Assembly (NCBI GenBank): GCA_030589055.1
Contig: JAUUWK010000011.1
Location: 1-14,917, forward strand
Reading direction: 5' to 3'
DNA: 14,917 bases
Source: Candidatus Bathyarchaeota archaeon
GTDB taxonomy: Archaea; Thermoproteota; Bathyarchaeia; Bathyarchaeales; Bathycorpusculaceae
Position 1 is the stretch's first letter. The number at the start of each line of letters is the position of its first letter. A program made the translations under genes and the position numbers. Below, piece by piece: positions 1-7,681 of this stretch. Under the pieces are notes generated by a model. The model was not told where the DNA came from, searched no databases, and saw only the letters and a list, made by a program, of their open reading frames with translations.

Positions 1-2
1 AA

Positions 3-71
3 AGCCGTGAAAGCCTTGAAATGTTTAAGAATTTATGGGAAGATTCTGGAAAAGCATTAACTATATCTTAA
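3..71 (+). CDS. 3' end of an upstream gene (partial)
   Basis: The frame starting at base 3 is open from the window edge to a TAA at 69-71 and would encode the last 22 residues of a protein, ending in LWEDSGKALTIS. The acidic/basic amphipathic composition looks like a natural C-terminal helix. Another frame (from base 1) is also open for 19 codons, so the call rests on composition only. The family cannot be named from so short a tail. It lies on the same strand just upstream of the kinase gene. Confidence 0.3.
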   Translation, partial: SRESLEMFKNLWEDSGKALTIS

Positions 72-92
72 AGAGTTACTGATTTTCTATTT

Positions 93-1829
93 GTGATTGT
101 TGTTATTTCAGGTGAAAGCTTGTCTAGGCAATTGAAGCATCTCGATAGAAAATTCACAAGGCAAATTATTAACTTTTGCAAGGGTATTGCTGGTTCCAGC
201 CAAATCACGGCAGCATGTATAGTTGGTGATTATGCTCTAGGACTGAGCAAAGCAAAAGGACTTCTAGAAATATCGCTTATAATTCGCAACTTTCAGCCTC
301 GACTGATGAGTTACGTCAAAGTTTTGAACGGTAGAACAGTTATTGTTTTTGCCGTTGACGAATGGATCTTTGAAAGGGATGTGGATAGAGGATTTTTGGG
401 CGAGGCTTTGGCTGAAAGAATAACTTTTCCGTACATCGCATTAAACAACGAGGATTACCTGCATCTCCAAGAGGTCAAATTGAAAAAACGTTTAATTCTT
501 GAACTTATGGAAAACCTCGTTTTGAATTTTCCGGAGTTATCCTACACTCTTCATATAGAGCCAAAGTATTTTATGTATGAAACTATGATGAGCAGAGCCC
601 GGCTTTTCCCACCGATGATTCACACCGTGTTAAACTTCATGCAAAACAACGGTAAAAACAGGAATGTCAAATCGGCTATGCACGGATATTTGGAGGCATT
701 GACAGAATTAGAAAAAGAAGATATAATTACGTTTTCAGACGGATACGTGAAAATCTCTAAACAATTTGTGGAGAAAACTGAAAGCAAAAGAACTCGTTTC
801 ATAAATCTGTTCAAAACTGCCCAAAGGACATTATTCACTTCCATGCTTGGCACTTTTTCAAAGACTCTAAGTGTTCTCTCGCAAAATAGAGGAACGCTTC
901 TCAAGTTTCACTGGAATGTCGAAGAAAACTCGAAAACTATCCATCAACTTGAAGATCCCCTCAGATATTTGTATATTCCTACGGCTCGTGGACTTGTTCC
1001 CTTGTCGGACAAAATGGATATTGAAGCTTTTGCAAGGAAAGTGCTTTCAAGAAGTGAGGAAGCTGAAATTGAGATTGAGAAGATTGGTGGTGTTTTGAAT
1101 GATGTCTATCTGATTAGGTCTTTTGCAGACAATGACGAAAAGAAGGTTGTCGTTAAAAGGTTCAAGGATTGGTCCAGTTTCAAATGGTTCCCCCTCAATC
1201 TATGGACTCTTGGAACAAGAACCTTTGCTGTTTTGGGACGCTCAAGGCTTGAAAGAGAATGTGCCATAAATCAGCAGTTATACACTATGGGTTTTGATGT
1301 TCCAAAAATTCTGTATGTAAGTCATCGTGAACGCTTAGTTTTCATGGAGTATGTTGAAGGAGAAAAACTTGACAAAATGATAAAAAGGATTGCGAACCTA
1401 AAGACAACTGAAAATGCAAAAAATGAATTAAGCGTCATAGGTAGGGTTGGCGAAAAATTCGCAAAAGTACATGCTTCAGGCGTAGCTTTAGGAGACACAA
1501 AACCTGAGAATATTATGGTCAGAGAAAAAAATGGTGAAATCTGCCTACTCGATTTGGAGCAAGCATCTAGGAAAGGTGACAAAATTTGGGATGTTGCAGA
1601 GTTTCTGTACTATGCCGGGCATTACCTTCCACCGTTTTTTGGAACACGACCAGCAAAGCTTATTACAAAAACATTTATAGGAGGATATTTAGGGGCTGGA
1701 GGAGACGTTAAGCTTCTTAAAAAAGTTGGAAATCCGAAATACACAAAGGTTTTCAGCATATTCACTTTTCCAAATATAATTTTAGCTATCTCCAACATTT
1801 GTAGAAATGCAGGTAAATTGAAGGAGTAA
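93..1829 (+). CDS. RIO/Bud32-like kinase with N-terminal nucleotidyltransferase-like and winged-helix regions
   Basis: This 578-residue protein has three parts. Residues about 35-70 look like the core of a nucleotidyltransferase fold (GDYALG at 45-50, then a beta-strand with ISLII), but the acidic metal-binding pair is not intact, so catalysis there is doubtful. Residues about 165-225 look like a winged helix. Residues about 325-520 form an atypical kinase: a nucleotide-loop-like GGVLNDVYL (332-340), VVVKR with K355, RLERE (385-389), a catalytic loop GDTKPENIM with D468 and N473, and LLDLE with D487 in place of DFG. This pattern resembles RIO, Bud32 and lipopolysaccharide kinases; the substrate is unknown. 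The GTG at 93 has no Shine-Dalgarno but sits about 26 bases below an AT-rich TATA-like stretch (59-69), which would fit leaderless initiation. An in-frame TTG at 120 follows GGTGA at 111-115 and is the alternative start. The kinase assignment is firm; the N-terminal domain calls are tentative. Confidence 0.82.
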   Translation: MIVVISGESLSRQLKHLDRKFTRQIINFCKGIAGSSQITAACIVGDYALGLSKAKGLLEISLIIRNFQPRLMSYVKVLNGRTVIVFAVDEWIFERDVDRGFLGEALAERITFPYIALNNEDYLHLQEVKLKKRLILELMENLVLNFPELSYTLHIEPKYFMYETMMSRARLFPPMIHTVLNFMQNNGKNRNVKSAMHGYLEALTELEKEDIITFSDGYVKISKQFVEKTESKRTRFINLFKTAQRTLFTSMLGTFSKTLSVLSQNRGTLLKFHWNVEENSKTIHQLEDPLRYLYIPTARGLVPLSDKMDIEAFARKVLSRSEEAEIEIEKIGGVLNDVYLIRSFADNDEKKVVVKRFKDWSSFKWFPLNLWTLGTRTFAVLGRSRLERECAINQQLYTMGFDVPKILYVSHRERLVFMEYVEGEKLDKMIKRIANLKTTENAKNELSVIGRVGEKFAKVHASGVALGDTKPENIMVREKNGEICLLDLEQASRKGDKIWDVAEFLYYAGHYLPPFFGTRPAKLITKTFIGGYLGAGGDVKLLKKVGNPKYTKVFSIFTFPNIILAISNICRNAGKLKE

Positions 1830-1872
1830 GTATAGTCAATAGAACTCCCCGATATATTTCTGACAAAGCGGA

Positions 1873-2088
1873 TTAAATCGCAAAAAAGGAAAGACGCAAT
1901 AGGTGATGGAGCTTATAACCTTTAATTTTCTCAGTGAATTCAGCATTACCTATTAGAGTCCTCTCTGATATGCGGTCAGCTTCGGTCTTCAATTGAAGAC
2001 TCGACCTGACCTTACCTTTGGTATCGCCGCAACATACCGCACATTTCACGCATCTAAAATGAACGTGTTTTGGATACTCAGAGCTCAA
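1873..2088 (-). pseudogene. YkgJ-type cysteine-cluster protein, C-terminally truncated
   Basis: Reading from a TTG at 2088, the first 55 or so residues match the start of YkgJ-family putative Zn/Fe-chelating proteins: HFRCVKCAVCCGDTKGKVR followed by LKTEADRIS, the typical CxxCxxCC cluster and helix. After KIKGY the sequence turns into unrelated hydrophobic residues and stops at residue 71. Intact family members continue for roughly another 60 or more residues with further cysteines. No later part is visible before the kinase gene ends at 1829. It lies 47 bp downstream of the small basic gene on the same strand, so the two may once have been co-transcribed. The truncation is seen directly; the family call is from memory of the motif. 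Confidence 0.6.
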
Positions 2089-2135
2089 GATATTTCGTCA
2101 GATTATCTCACAAAACACGCAAAAGACAGAAAAGA

Positions 2136-2270
2136 TTATTTTTTGCCTTTCCTATGTCTTGTAGGAAGCTCAACTTTCCTTTTCTCTTTCTTCTGCATCT
2201 TCTTGGCTCTTTTTATTTGTCTATGCTGTTCTCGACCTGCAGCTTTTGCTTTCTTGCTTTTTCTAGCCAT
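2136..2270 (-). CDS. Small, extremely basic protein (44 residues)
   Basis: An ATG at 2268-2270 follows a near-perfect Shine-Dalgarno GGAGGTC (2276-2282) with a 5-base spacer and opens 44 codons to a TAA at 2136-2138. About half of the residues are Lys or Arg. The sequence begins MARKSKKAKAAGREQHRQ and ends in TRHRKGKK, with almost no hydrophobic residues. Such composition fits a nucleic-acid- or ribosome-associated peptide, comparable in style to short basic ribosomal proteins, but I do not recognise the family. Its strong ribosome-binding site and clean frame contrast with the decayed genes on both sides. It may be translated, or it may be the surviving 5' member of a dying operon with the truncated YkgJ gene. 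Chance AT-rich, purine-biased sequence can also give Lys/Arg-rich frames, so confidence is moderate. Confidence 0.55.
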   Translation of the reverse strand: MARKSKKAKAAGREQHRQIKRAKKMQKKEKRKVELPTRHRKGKK

Positions 2271-2275
2271 ATTTT

Positions 2276-2282
2276 GACCTCC
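2276..2282 (-). promoter_or_regulatory. Strong Shine-Dalgarno of the 44-residue basic gene
   Basis: On the minus strand this reads GGAGGTC, five bases before the ATG at 2270. It is among the clearest ribosome-binding sites in the window and is the main reason to accept the short gene. Confidence 0.55.
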
Positions 2283-2463
2283 ATTGCGTGGCATAACCAC
2301 ATGATACTTACTAAAAAATATTACTATCCTCTTCGAGATTGATTCTTATTGCTTTTTTTTAGATCTATTGCGTAAATGTGTTTTAGGGTTTCTAATCACG
2401 CACTGTTAAAAAGTCTATTTATGATAGACGATATGGAGAGTTCCTTTGTTGTGGGTGTAAGAA

Positions 2464-3805
2464 TTGGTAAAGGTAAACACTTCGTTGGCGTTTTATGGTG
2501 GAGTAAATGAGATTGGTGGAAACAAAATCCTACTCCAAGACAGAGGCACAAAAATCTTCTTGGATTTTGGCATGTCCTTCGCCTTAGAAAGCAATATTAT
2601 TCGTTGCTTTTCCTTTCGCCTCGAAGTGAAAAAAGCCCGCAAGAGCTTGGAATTTTACCGGAGCTTGAAGGATTTTATAGGTTTGATGAGAAGACTCCGG
2701 AAGTGAACGCTGCTTTCCTTTTTCATGGACACTTGGATCACTCAGCTTACATATCTTTCATAAACCGTGAAATCCCAGTGTACTGCTGGAAGCCAACAAA
2801 AATTACTTTGCAAACATTAAGCGAAATGCGCACTGTTAATTTGGAGTTTAATGTTAAAGACATATCGTTTAAGTTCTTCCGAACAGGAGACACAATTGCC
2901 TTAGATGATTTAGAGATTGAACCCCTTCACGTTGACCATTCTGTTCCAGGAGCCTACGGCTTCATAATTTACACTTCTAACGGAGCTGTTGTGTATACTC
3001 GGATTTTAGGGCTCACGGAACGAAGCCTGAAATGACGTCTGATTCTGTTGAAAAGACAAAAGAAGCAGAGCCAGTGGCAGTTATCACCAAAGCCACAAAC
3101 ATGACTGGTGCATTAATTTCTTCCGAATGCGAAGTTGAAAACAAACTAAATAGTATTGTTGAACAAGCAAGCGGTTTAGTGCTTGCCGATTTTTGCTTAC
3201 GCAGATGTCGACAGGTTGAACTCTTTTCATCGAACAGCCAAGAAGAATAAGCGATGCTTAGCCGTTTCACTTAAACAAGCCTACATGTTGAAACTGTTAC
3301 GTGAAGACAAGCACTTAAGCGTTTCAGACCTGAACGATGAAAGCATATTGATATTTCGAAAATCGAAGAAAAAATACCGCAGATGGAAAAAACAAATCAT
3401 GGAGTAGTATTCAGACAAAATAGCCGGTGTGTTCGGAATTTCGAAGCAACAGCGCAAGGTAGTCTTAATCATGTCCTTTTACGATTTAGAAGAGCTTGTA
3501 GAAATCAACCCACAACCAGGCAGCTACTACATTTTATCTGCTTCCGAGCCGTTCAATGAGGAAATGGAGATTGACTTCGAAAGGCTAGTTAACTGGCTTA
3601 GCCATTGCGGCTTACCACAATAGCATGTGCACGTTTCCGGACACATAATGCCGCTTCAACCAAAAAATATTCTGAAAGAAATCAACCAACTAAGATTTTC
3701 CCAGTTCATACAGAACACGCGGGTTTATTTCCCAAATTCATGAAGGATCTGAAAAGCGAAACCGTGCTCGTTAGGAAAAGTAAGAAATATACAATTAGAG
3801 TATAG
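2464..3805 (+). pseudogene. RNase J-type beta-CASP metallo-beta-lactamase ribonuclease, multiply disrupted
   Basis: Six consecutive open pieces in shifting frames line up end to end as one protein of about 445 residues. Recognisable blocks are the N-terminal LAFYGGVNEIGGNKILL, LDFGMSFAL, the metal site HGHLDH (2724-2741), EPLHVDHSVPGAYGF, LADFAYADVDRL across a frame change, VLIMSFYDLEELVEI, YILSASEPFNEEMEIDFERL, HVHVSGHIMPL and FPVHTEHAGLF. Lesions: a missing base near 2587, a missing base near 3001 (VYTGDFR becomes VYTRIL), an extra T near 3187, an in-frame TAG at 3405, an in-frame TAG at 3621 where homologues have Tyr (LPQ-stop-HVHVSGH), and an indel near 3685. Intact relatives are 5'-3' exo/endoribonucleases of mRNA and rRNA metabolism. 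The TTG at 2464 is the first possible start after a stop at 2458. A functional copy presumably exists elsewhere. Confidence 0.85.
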
Positions 3806-3846
3806 CTGTCCGAAAAAAGTTTGCGTGGAGAAAAAAATCAGACCTC

Positions 3847-3999
3847 CTATAGAGAGCACATAGTAAGACCGTTAACCTTAAAGTTTCTACGGTAAAACAG
3901 CTTTGCATCTAGTGAACTGTTTGTCGACATTATCATAAACAATGTAACTGTCAAGCAGAAAACAGACAACACAGCAAGCGCAAAATCCTTCTTTATTAC
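3847..3999 (-). pseudogene. Relic of an exported-protein leader (start codon lost, truncated)
   Basis: On the minus strand a full Shine-Dalgarno GGAGGTGAT (4006-4014) is followed six bases later by GTA, where a start codon would be expected, then 49 open codons. The residues read as a signal peptide: IKKDFALAVLSVFCLTVTL followed by FMIM and a Ser/Thr-rich cleavage-like region. After about residue 30 the sequence is nondescript and ends at TAG 3847-3849. The leader resembles those I recall from secreted archaeal proteins with dockerin- or EF-hand-like repeats, but no such repeat remains. No ATG, GTG or TTG lies between the ribosome-binding site and the leader, so translation is unlikely. Confidence 0.4.
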
Positions 4000-4014
4000 C
4001 CCGATATCACCTCC

Positions 4015-4263
4015 TTTTGTTTTTCACAAACTGATTAATTAGAAGTTACAAGGGAACCCAAGTCATGGGAAACATCACAGGCATCTATGAGAACCAGTTG
4101 AAATGATTGGGACGGCATTCACAACCAAAGCCTAGAATGTACGCACATGTTCACCTTGGGGCACTCCTGAAATCAACCAAAGTGACAAAATCAGGATCAC
4201 CGATCCCTAGGGTAGATTGCACTGTTTTTGTTAGTATTTACATTAAATGAGAAGCAGAGGGGA
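4015..4263. other. Intergenic stretch with no recognised feature
   Basis: This stretch lies between the leader relic and the 3' end of the surface-protein gene. I see short open frames in both directions but no start/ribosome-binding-site pair, family motif, tRNA or repeat. It may be further decayed sequence of the exported protein. Confidence 0.4.
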
Positions 4264-5406
4264 TTACTTTGGATGTTTCTTTCCATACTTGGCATAGGCG
4301 ATTGACACAAATACTGTGGATATGATGACTGAGAGTAGACCGCCGCATGCAAACGTGTCTACCGAACCGGAAGTTGCATGTTGGTTCACGTTGAAAGGAA
4401 TCGTTTGGCCTCCAACTACTTCTATGAGCTTGAAGACTGCGTGTAGAGTATGGTTCTGATCCATCGTTACAGATATTGGATTAGCTGATCCGACATTGAC
4501 AGTGTCGAGTTCCCAGTAATCAAACACATAGCAGACATCAGGAGTAGCTAAGACGTCAACAACTGTCCCATAAGGATGTTGGTATTCTCCTGGCGCTGGG
4601 TTTGTTATGCCACCTGCGGTCGTGGTGATCGTTAGAGTATAGAGGGGATGAATGATTAAGTCGCCAAAAGTTGCGCCATTTGAAATTTCTTGTATATTTT
4701 TGTTGATTGCTGGTTCATCAGGATAAACACCGTCTGTTCCTTTAGCCGGTTCTTGGAACCATATTTTAAACCCAACAGTCTGGGGTAAGGTTGTAATGGC
4801 AAAGTCGTAGTTATCTCCATCCGAACCAACAAGTGGAATTAATATTTCAAATGTCCAGTTGCCAATTGCCCCCTGTATAGGGTTTGTGTGGGACCAACCT
4901 AACGATCCATCATTTGTCTGGCCAGCATTGATGTCTGCGTCCCAGTAGCTGCCCGTGTAGTAAAGGTCATTTTTTGAGTAGAAAGGTGCTCCTACCCAAG
5001 TGGTCACTCCTTCTCCGTTGTCACCTGCACTTACAACGCCATCATGATCATCGTCGAATAATACAGCAAGACCATTCCAATTGTTCGCGAAATCTTCAGC
5101 TTCGTAATCATCATTAAAAATCTCTACTGCCAGATGAATATAGGTCCAGTTGTTTTTGACATGAAATCTGGCGTCCAGCGTCTTGTTCAAGGCACCATCT
5201 AGGCGACTTCTCATTTCAAGCGTGAAATCACGGACTGTTGCATCCGTCCACTCGCCGGTTGCCATAGTACCGTCGATTACTGGAATATTTACAGCCCAAC
5301 CACTATCTACAGGGGATTCCAGATGTGCCAGAACAGGTGAAAAACTGATACTACATAGTAATATTGCGAAAAATGAAGGAATAGCAAACCCAGTCAGCCT
5401 TCTCAC
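4264..5406 (-). CDS. Secreted, membrane-anchored surface protein with CBM9/DOMON-like and InlB B-repeat-like domains
   Basis: This 380-residue protein starts at a GTG (5404-5406) preceded by GGGAG at suitable spacing. Residues 1-27 are a signal peptide (basic MRR, hydrophobic core, PVLA). Residues about 40-250 look like a CBM9/DOMON-type beta-sandwich of the kind that binds sugars or haem in extracellular proteins (VIDGTMATGEW near the start, WTYIHLAVEIFND, WTFEILIPL). They include a DxDxDG calcium-loop-like segment at 118-123. Residues about 255-326 match the bacterial/archaeal InlB B-repeat type: YTLTITTTAGG, then YGTVVDVLATP, then LHAVFK. A hydrophobic helix at about 354-371 followed by KYGKKHPK would anchor the C-terminus with the body outside. 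Four N-x-S/T sequons are present. The ligand is unknown. The gene stands alone between a leader relic and a recombinase relic. Confidence 0.8.
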   Translation of the reverse strand: MRRLTGFAIPSFFAILLCSISFSPVLAHLESPVDSGWAVNIPVIDGTMATGEWTDATVRDFTLEMRSRLDGALNKTLDARFHVKNNWTYIHLAVEIFNDDYEAEDFANNWNGLAVLFDDDHDGVVSAGDNGEGVTTWVGAPFYSKNDLYYTGSYWDADINAGQTNDGSLGWSHTNPIQGAIGNWTFEILIPLVGSDGDNYDFAITTLPQTVGFKIWFQEPAKGTDGVYPDEPAINKNIQEISNGATFGDLIIHPLYTLTITTTAGGITNPAPGEYQHPYGTVVDVLATPDVCYVFDYWELDTVNVGSANPISVTMDQNHTLHAVFKLIEVVGGQTIPFNVNQHATSGSVDTFACGGLLSVIISTVFVSIAYAKYGKKHPK

Positions 5407-5510
5407 TACTCTCCCTTCTCAGCTTATCTTTACTAACAAATCACATTTAAAACTTGTGGAAGTTAGTTCTATCTGCTAACTTTTGCTTATATTCATGTAG
5501 TCTACTGTTT

Positions 5511-5822
5511 TTATTTGCGTTTCTGGAATAGTTTCTTGTCTTCCATGTCAGTTACGAATTCAAAGTCTGTTTCTATCAGTTGTTCAGCTTCTTCTATTGT
5601 CTTCGCAACTCTGCAGGTGAAAGCGTCGTCACATTCGAAGTCAATTAACTGCGTGTAGATCAAGGTGTTTCAATTTTTCTTGTGGCCTAGTAATCGCATG
5701 ACATGTAGAATATCCTTTATCTTGTGGTATTCTATTGTTGCTTTCCAATGGCGAAACGTGTGAAAGGTGATTTTTCTTGAGCCGTGGGTTTTGAAGTTTC
5801 CTTGCTAACCGGCGTCTCTGTT
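5511..5822 (-). pseudogene. Tyrosine recombinase (XerC/D-like integrase) C-terminal relic
   Basis: On the minus strand the catalytic C-terminal end of an archaeal tyrosine recombinase is readable. LARKLQNPRLKK in one frame passes by a one-base shift into ITFHTFRHWKATIEYHK, then ILHVMRLLGHKK, an in-frame TGA where family members have NIKNT, then NTLIYTQLIDF and a Lys-rich end with TAA at 5511-5513. The HxxR box (HTFRH), the LLGHK box and the nucleophile Tyr (IYTQ) are visible, so the family call is strong. The N-terminal core-binding domain and the first catalytic Arg region are absent. At least one frameshift and one nonsense codon make this a dead remnant of a past integration. Confidence 0.75.
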
Positions 5823-5842
5823 AATCAAAATTGCACCTGTGA

Positions 5843-6111
5843 TCGTTAAGGTTTGTACCGCTAAACACTTTTTCTGAGATTTTAGGAAGAGCATTAAGTA
5901 TAGCTATCAGTTTGATGCTGACTTCAGAAGTAGAAAGAGATGTGAAAGAGAGAAACTGCTGGGTGCCTTGCGAATACTTTGGATTGGGAAGGTTGCCACC
6001 TTTGTAAATGAAACGTCAGAAATGAATGCCCAGAAAGCGGAAAAAAAGATTGAAGAAGAAGTAAGAGTTTTTGGAAAATTAAAACCTTACTTGTTAGACA
6101 TTTTTCTGTGA
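5843..6111 (+). pseudogene. Unrecognised gene remnant, C-terminal part, with one frameshift
   Basis: From 5843 one frame reads EILGRALSIAISLMLTSEVERDVKER. Near 5960 another frame takes over with LLGALRILWIGKVATFVNE and continues through a charged helix (NAQKAEKKIEEEVRVF) to KLKPYLLDIFL and TGA 6109-6111. Composition on both sides of the switch is protein-like (amphipathic helices, E/K periodicity), and a one-base change would join them. No start codon or ribosome-binding site was found. I do not recognise the family. Confidence 0.4.
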
Positions 6112-6120
6112 CGAGTTATT

Positions 6121-6133
6121 CCACAAATTGTGG
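6121..6133. repeat. Perfect short palindrome CCACAA-A-TTGTGG
   Basis: Six-base arms are separated by one base, just after the stop of the preceding remnant. It could be an operator half-site pair, part of an old recombination site, or chance. No second copy was noticed. Confidence 0.3.
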
Positions 6134-6169
6134 CAATAAAATCGAGAAAATGAATCGTTTCATAATGTC

Positions 6170-6558
6170 TTAATTTGCTGAGCTTTTAGGACTTCTGTAA
6201 TTTTTTTTAACCTTGTTAAACTTGCCTCGATTCTAACGAAAGTAAGACTTTCCTGTTATGTTGATTTAAATTCATGTTGTGTTTTCTAGCAATTTCTTTA
6301 CGACACGCAATGGTTCTGGATCGCTCTTTTTCCAAAAAGGTCTTAGTTCTCTTAGAAAGGTATTCGCTGTTACAGGATCAATGCCATAAAAATTTTCCAG
6401 TTTATTTCCAAGTATTCATCATTTTCGGCTTTTTTATGCAGTCTAGTTAAACTTCCATTGTATTTGTTTATGAGAGTTTCACAAGTTCCCAAGATCACTC
6501 TTGAATAAAGGAGTCGGATAAATAAAATCATCGAATCTATCTTTGCGGGTTCCAACAT
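6170..6558 (-). pseudogene. HhH-GPD DNA glycosylase/endonuclease III-like protein, truncated and frameshifted
   Basis: Three pieces on the minus strand join into one protein. The first, from 6558, reads LEPAKIDSMILFIRLLYSRV then GSLTRLHKKAENDEY. After a frame change come LENFYGIDPVTANTFLRELR (a helix-hairpin-helix with GIDPVTAN in place of the usual GVGPxTA) and PFWKKSDPEPL. After a second frame change near 6255-6280 the sequence ends with SLTFVRIEASLTRLKKNYRS and TAA at 6170-6172. The order of helices and the HhH resemble archaeal base-excision-repair proteins of the endonuclease III superfamily. The N-terminal third is missing: upstream of 6558 the sequence is a different gene. Two frameshifts plus the truncation mark it as dead. 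The subfamily is uncertain. Confidence 0.55.
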
Positions 6559-6660
6559 CGCGCTATAGATGTTTTAGTTGGTATCCATATACACCGTGTC
6601 TCTTATCCACTAAGTATGGAATTAAATCATAACCAAAATCTAAACGTTTATCTTTCATGA
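6557..6660 (-). pseudogene. Sugar-phosphate nucleotidyltransferase fragment
   Basis: On the minus strand the residues KDKRLDFGYDLIPYLVDK, then VYGYQLK, then a TAG and RDVGT, match the middle of glucose-1-phosphate thymidylyl-/mannose-1-phosphate guanylyltransferases. There DFGxDxxPxLL is followed by VYGY, then WxDVGTPE. Here Trp-Tyr before DVGT is replaced by a stop-containing triplet run. The N-terminal Rossmann half with the GxGTRL signature is absent. The fragment passes directly into the glycosylase-like relic near 6557, so two unrelated gene remains have been fused by deletion or recombination. Confidence 0.5.
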
Positions 6661-6695
6661 AGCCTTTTACCAAACTATAGTAAAAACATGTGCGC

Positions 6696-7490
6696 CTACT
6701 CAACTTTTTGTGCTTTTTCTGCCCTGTAAATATCCCAATTCTCCACTATTTCTTGCATAAGCTCTGGTTGGGTATCATAAAACGTGTCTATTTTTCCCTT
6801 TGGAAAGAACATTCTGATTAGAAATCCTCTTTCTAGTCTGTTCATTTTAAACATGCTCACCTCTGGTTTCTTTGGTAGAACATCCTTGTATTTGTTGTAA
6901 AACTTTCCAATAGCGGGCATGATACATTTCTCGATAAGTTCTCTATTTGCTTCTGGATGAGGAAACCCCATTTGGAAGGAATAGTCGATTATGTTGCTTT
7001 TACCGGAATAATTGAGGATCGTGCTATCTAGGACTTTTCTGTTTGGTATCACCGTTATGTTGTATGTAGGCGTGTATATTTTCGTGTAGTTGATGGTTAT
7101 CTCACGCACTTCTCCTTCTGCATCCCCTATCTTCACATAATCAGTAACCATGAAAGGTCTGGATATCATTATGTACAATCCAGCCAGAAAATTTCCTACA
7201 GTCTGGGTGGAAGCAAAACCTATAGCCGCTCCGGTCAAAGCTGAAACGCTGATAAGCCATTCGGTAGGCATGCCGAAAAATGAAAGTAAAGTGGTTAAGC
7301 CGGCTACCGCAATAACAATTCGTGCGATCAACTTGAGAATGTTTTCAGCATGTTTTTCCAGTCGTATCCTTCGTGAATATCTGTTAATTGCCCTGCGAAC
7401 TATTCTATCGGCAACAAATATAACGGCAATGATTACTGCTCCAGTGACAATAAGCCAAAGATTATCAATCGTCAAAAAATCTTGAAACAT
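6696..7490 (-). CDS. Small-conductance mechanosensitive channel (MscS family)
   Basis: This 264-residue integral membrane protein starts at an ATG (7488-7490) behind AGAGGA. Three hydrophobic segments lie at about 12-30, 52-72 and 78-110. The third contains the glycine/alanine-rich pore helix LTGAAIGFASTQTVGNFLAG (85-104) and ends in ISRPF, the hallmark of MscS. A beta-rich domain follows (DYVKIGDAEGEV, IPNRKVLDSTILNYS at 148-162), then an alpha/beta cytoplasmic domain. It opens under membrane tension to release solutes on hypo-osmotic shock. The length is typical of a minimal MscS. It is the only clearly intact gene between 5.5 and 8.5 kb and is monocistronic. Confidence 0.92.
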   Translation of the reverse strand: MFQDFLTIDNLWLIVTGAVIIAVIFVADRIVRRAINRYSRRIRLEKHAENILKLIARIVIAVAGLTTLLSFFGMPTEWLISVSALTGAAIGFASTQTVGNFLAGLYIMISRPFMVTDYVKIGDAEGEVREITINYTKIYTPTYNITVIPNRKVLDSTILNYSGKSNIIDYSFQMGFPHPEANRELIEKCIMPAIGKFYNKYKDVLPKKPEVSMFKMNRLERGFLIRMFFPKGKIDTFYDTQPELMQEIVENWDIYRAEKAQKVE

Positions 7491-7681
7491 GCTCGTCCTC
7501 TCATTATTTTCAAATATGTTCCTTTTCTTACGACGTCACATTATTAGCTTTTTCTACGTTCTGGAACATTTATGCATTTGTTTGAACTAATGAGTTCTTT
7601 TTCCACTAGCGCGCGCCAAAGGAAGGAATAACGTGTTTCATGCAGAAAAGTGGGGGTTTTCCGGAAGATATCTCCATTTGC

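Noticed and set aside
1993..2342. Plus-strand frames with Phe/Leu/Ser-rich proteins
   Set aside because: These are the antisense of the Lys/Arg-rich small gene and the YkgJ relic; AAA/AAG codons read backwards give Phe and Leu.
3405..3623. The two in-frame TAG codons in the RNase J relic as pyrrolysine codons
   Set aside because: Four independent frameshifts disrupt the same gene, and TAG 3621 replaces a position I recall as Tyr in homologues, so recoding is not needed.
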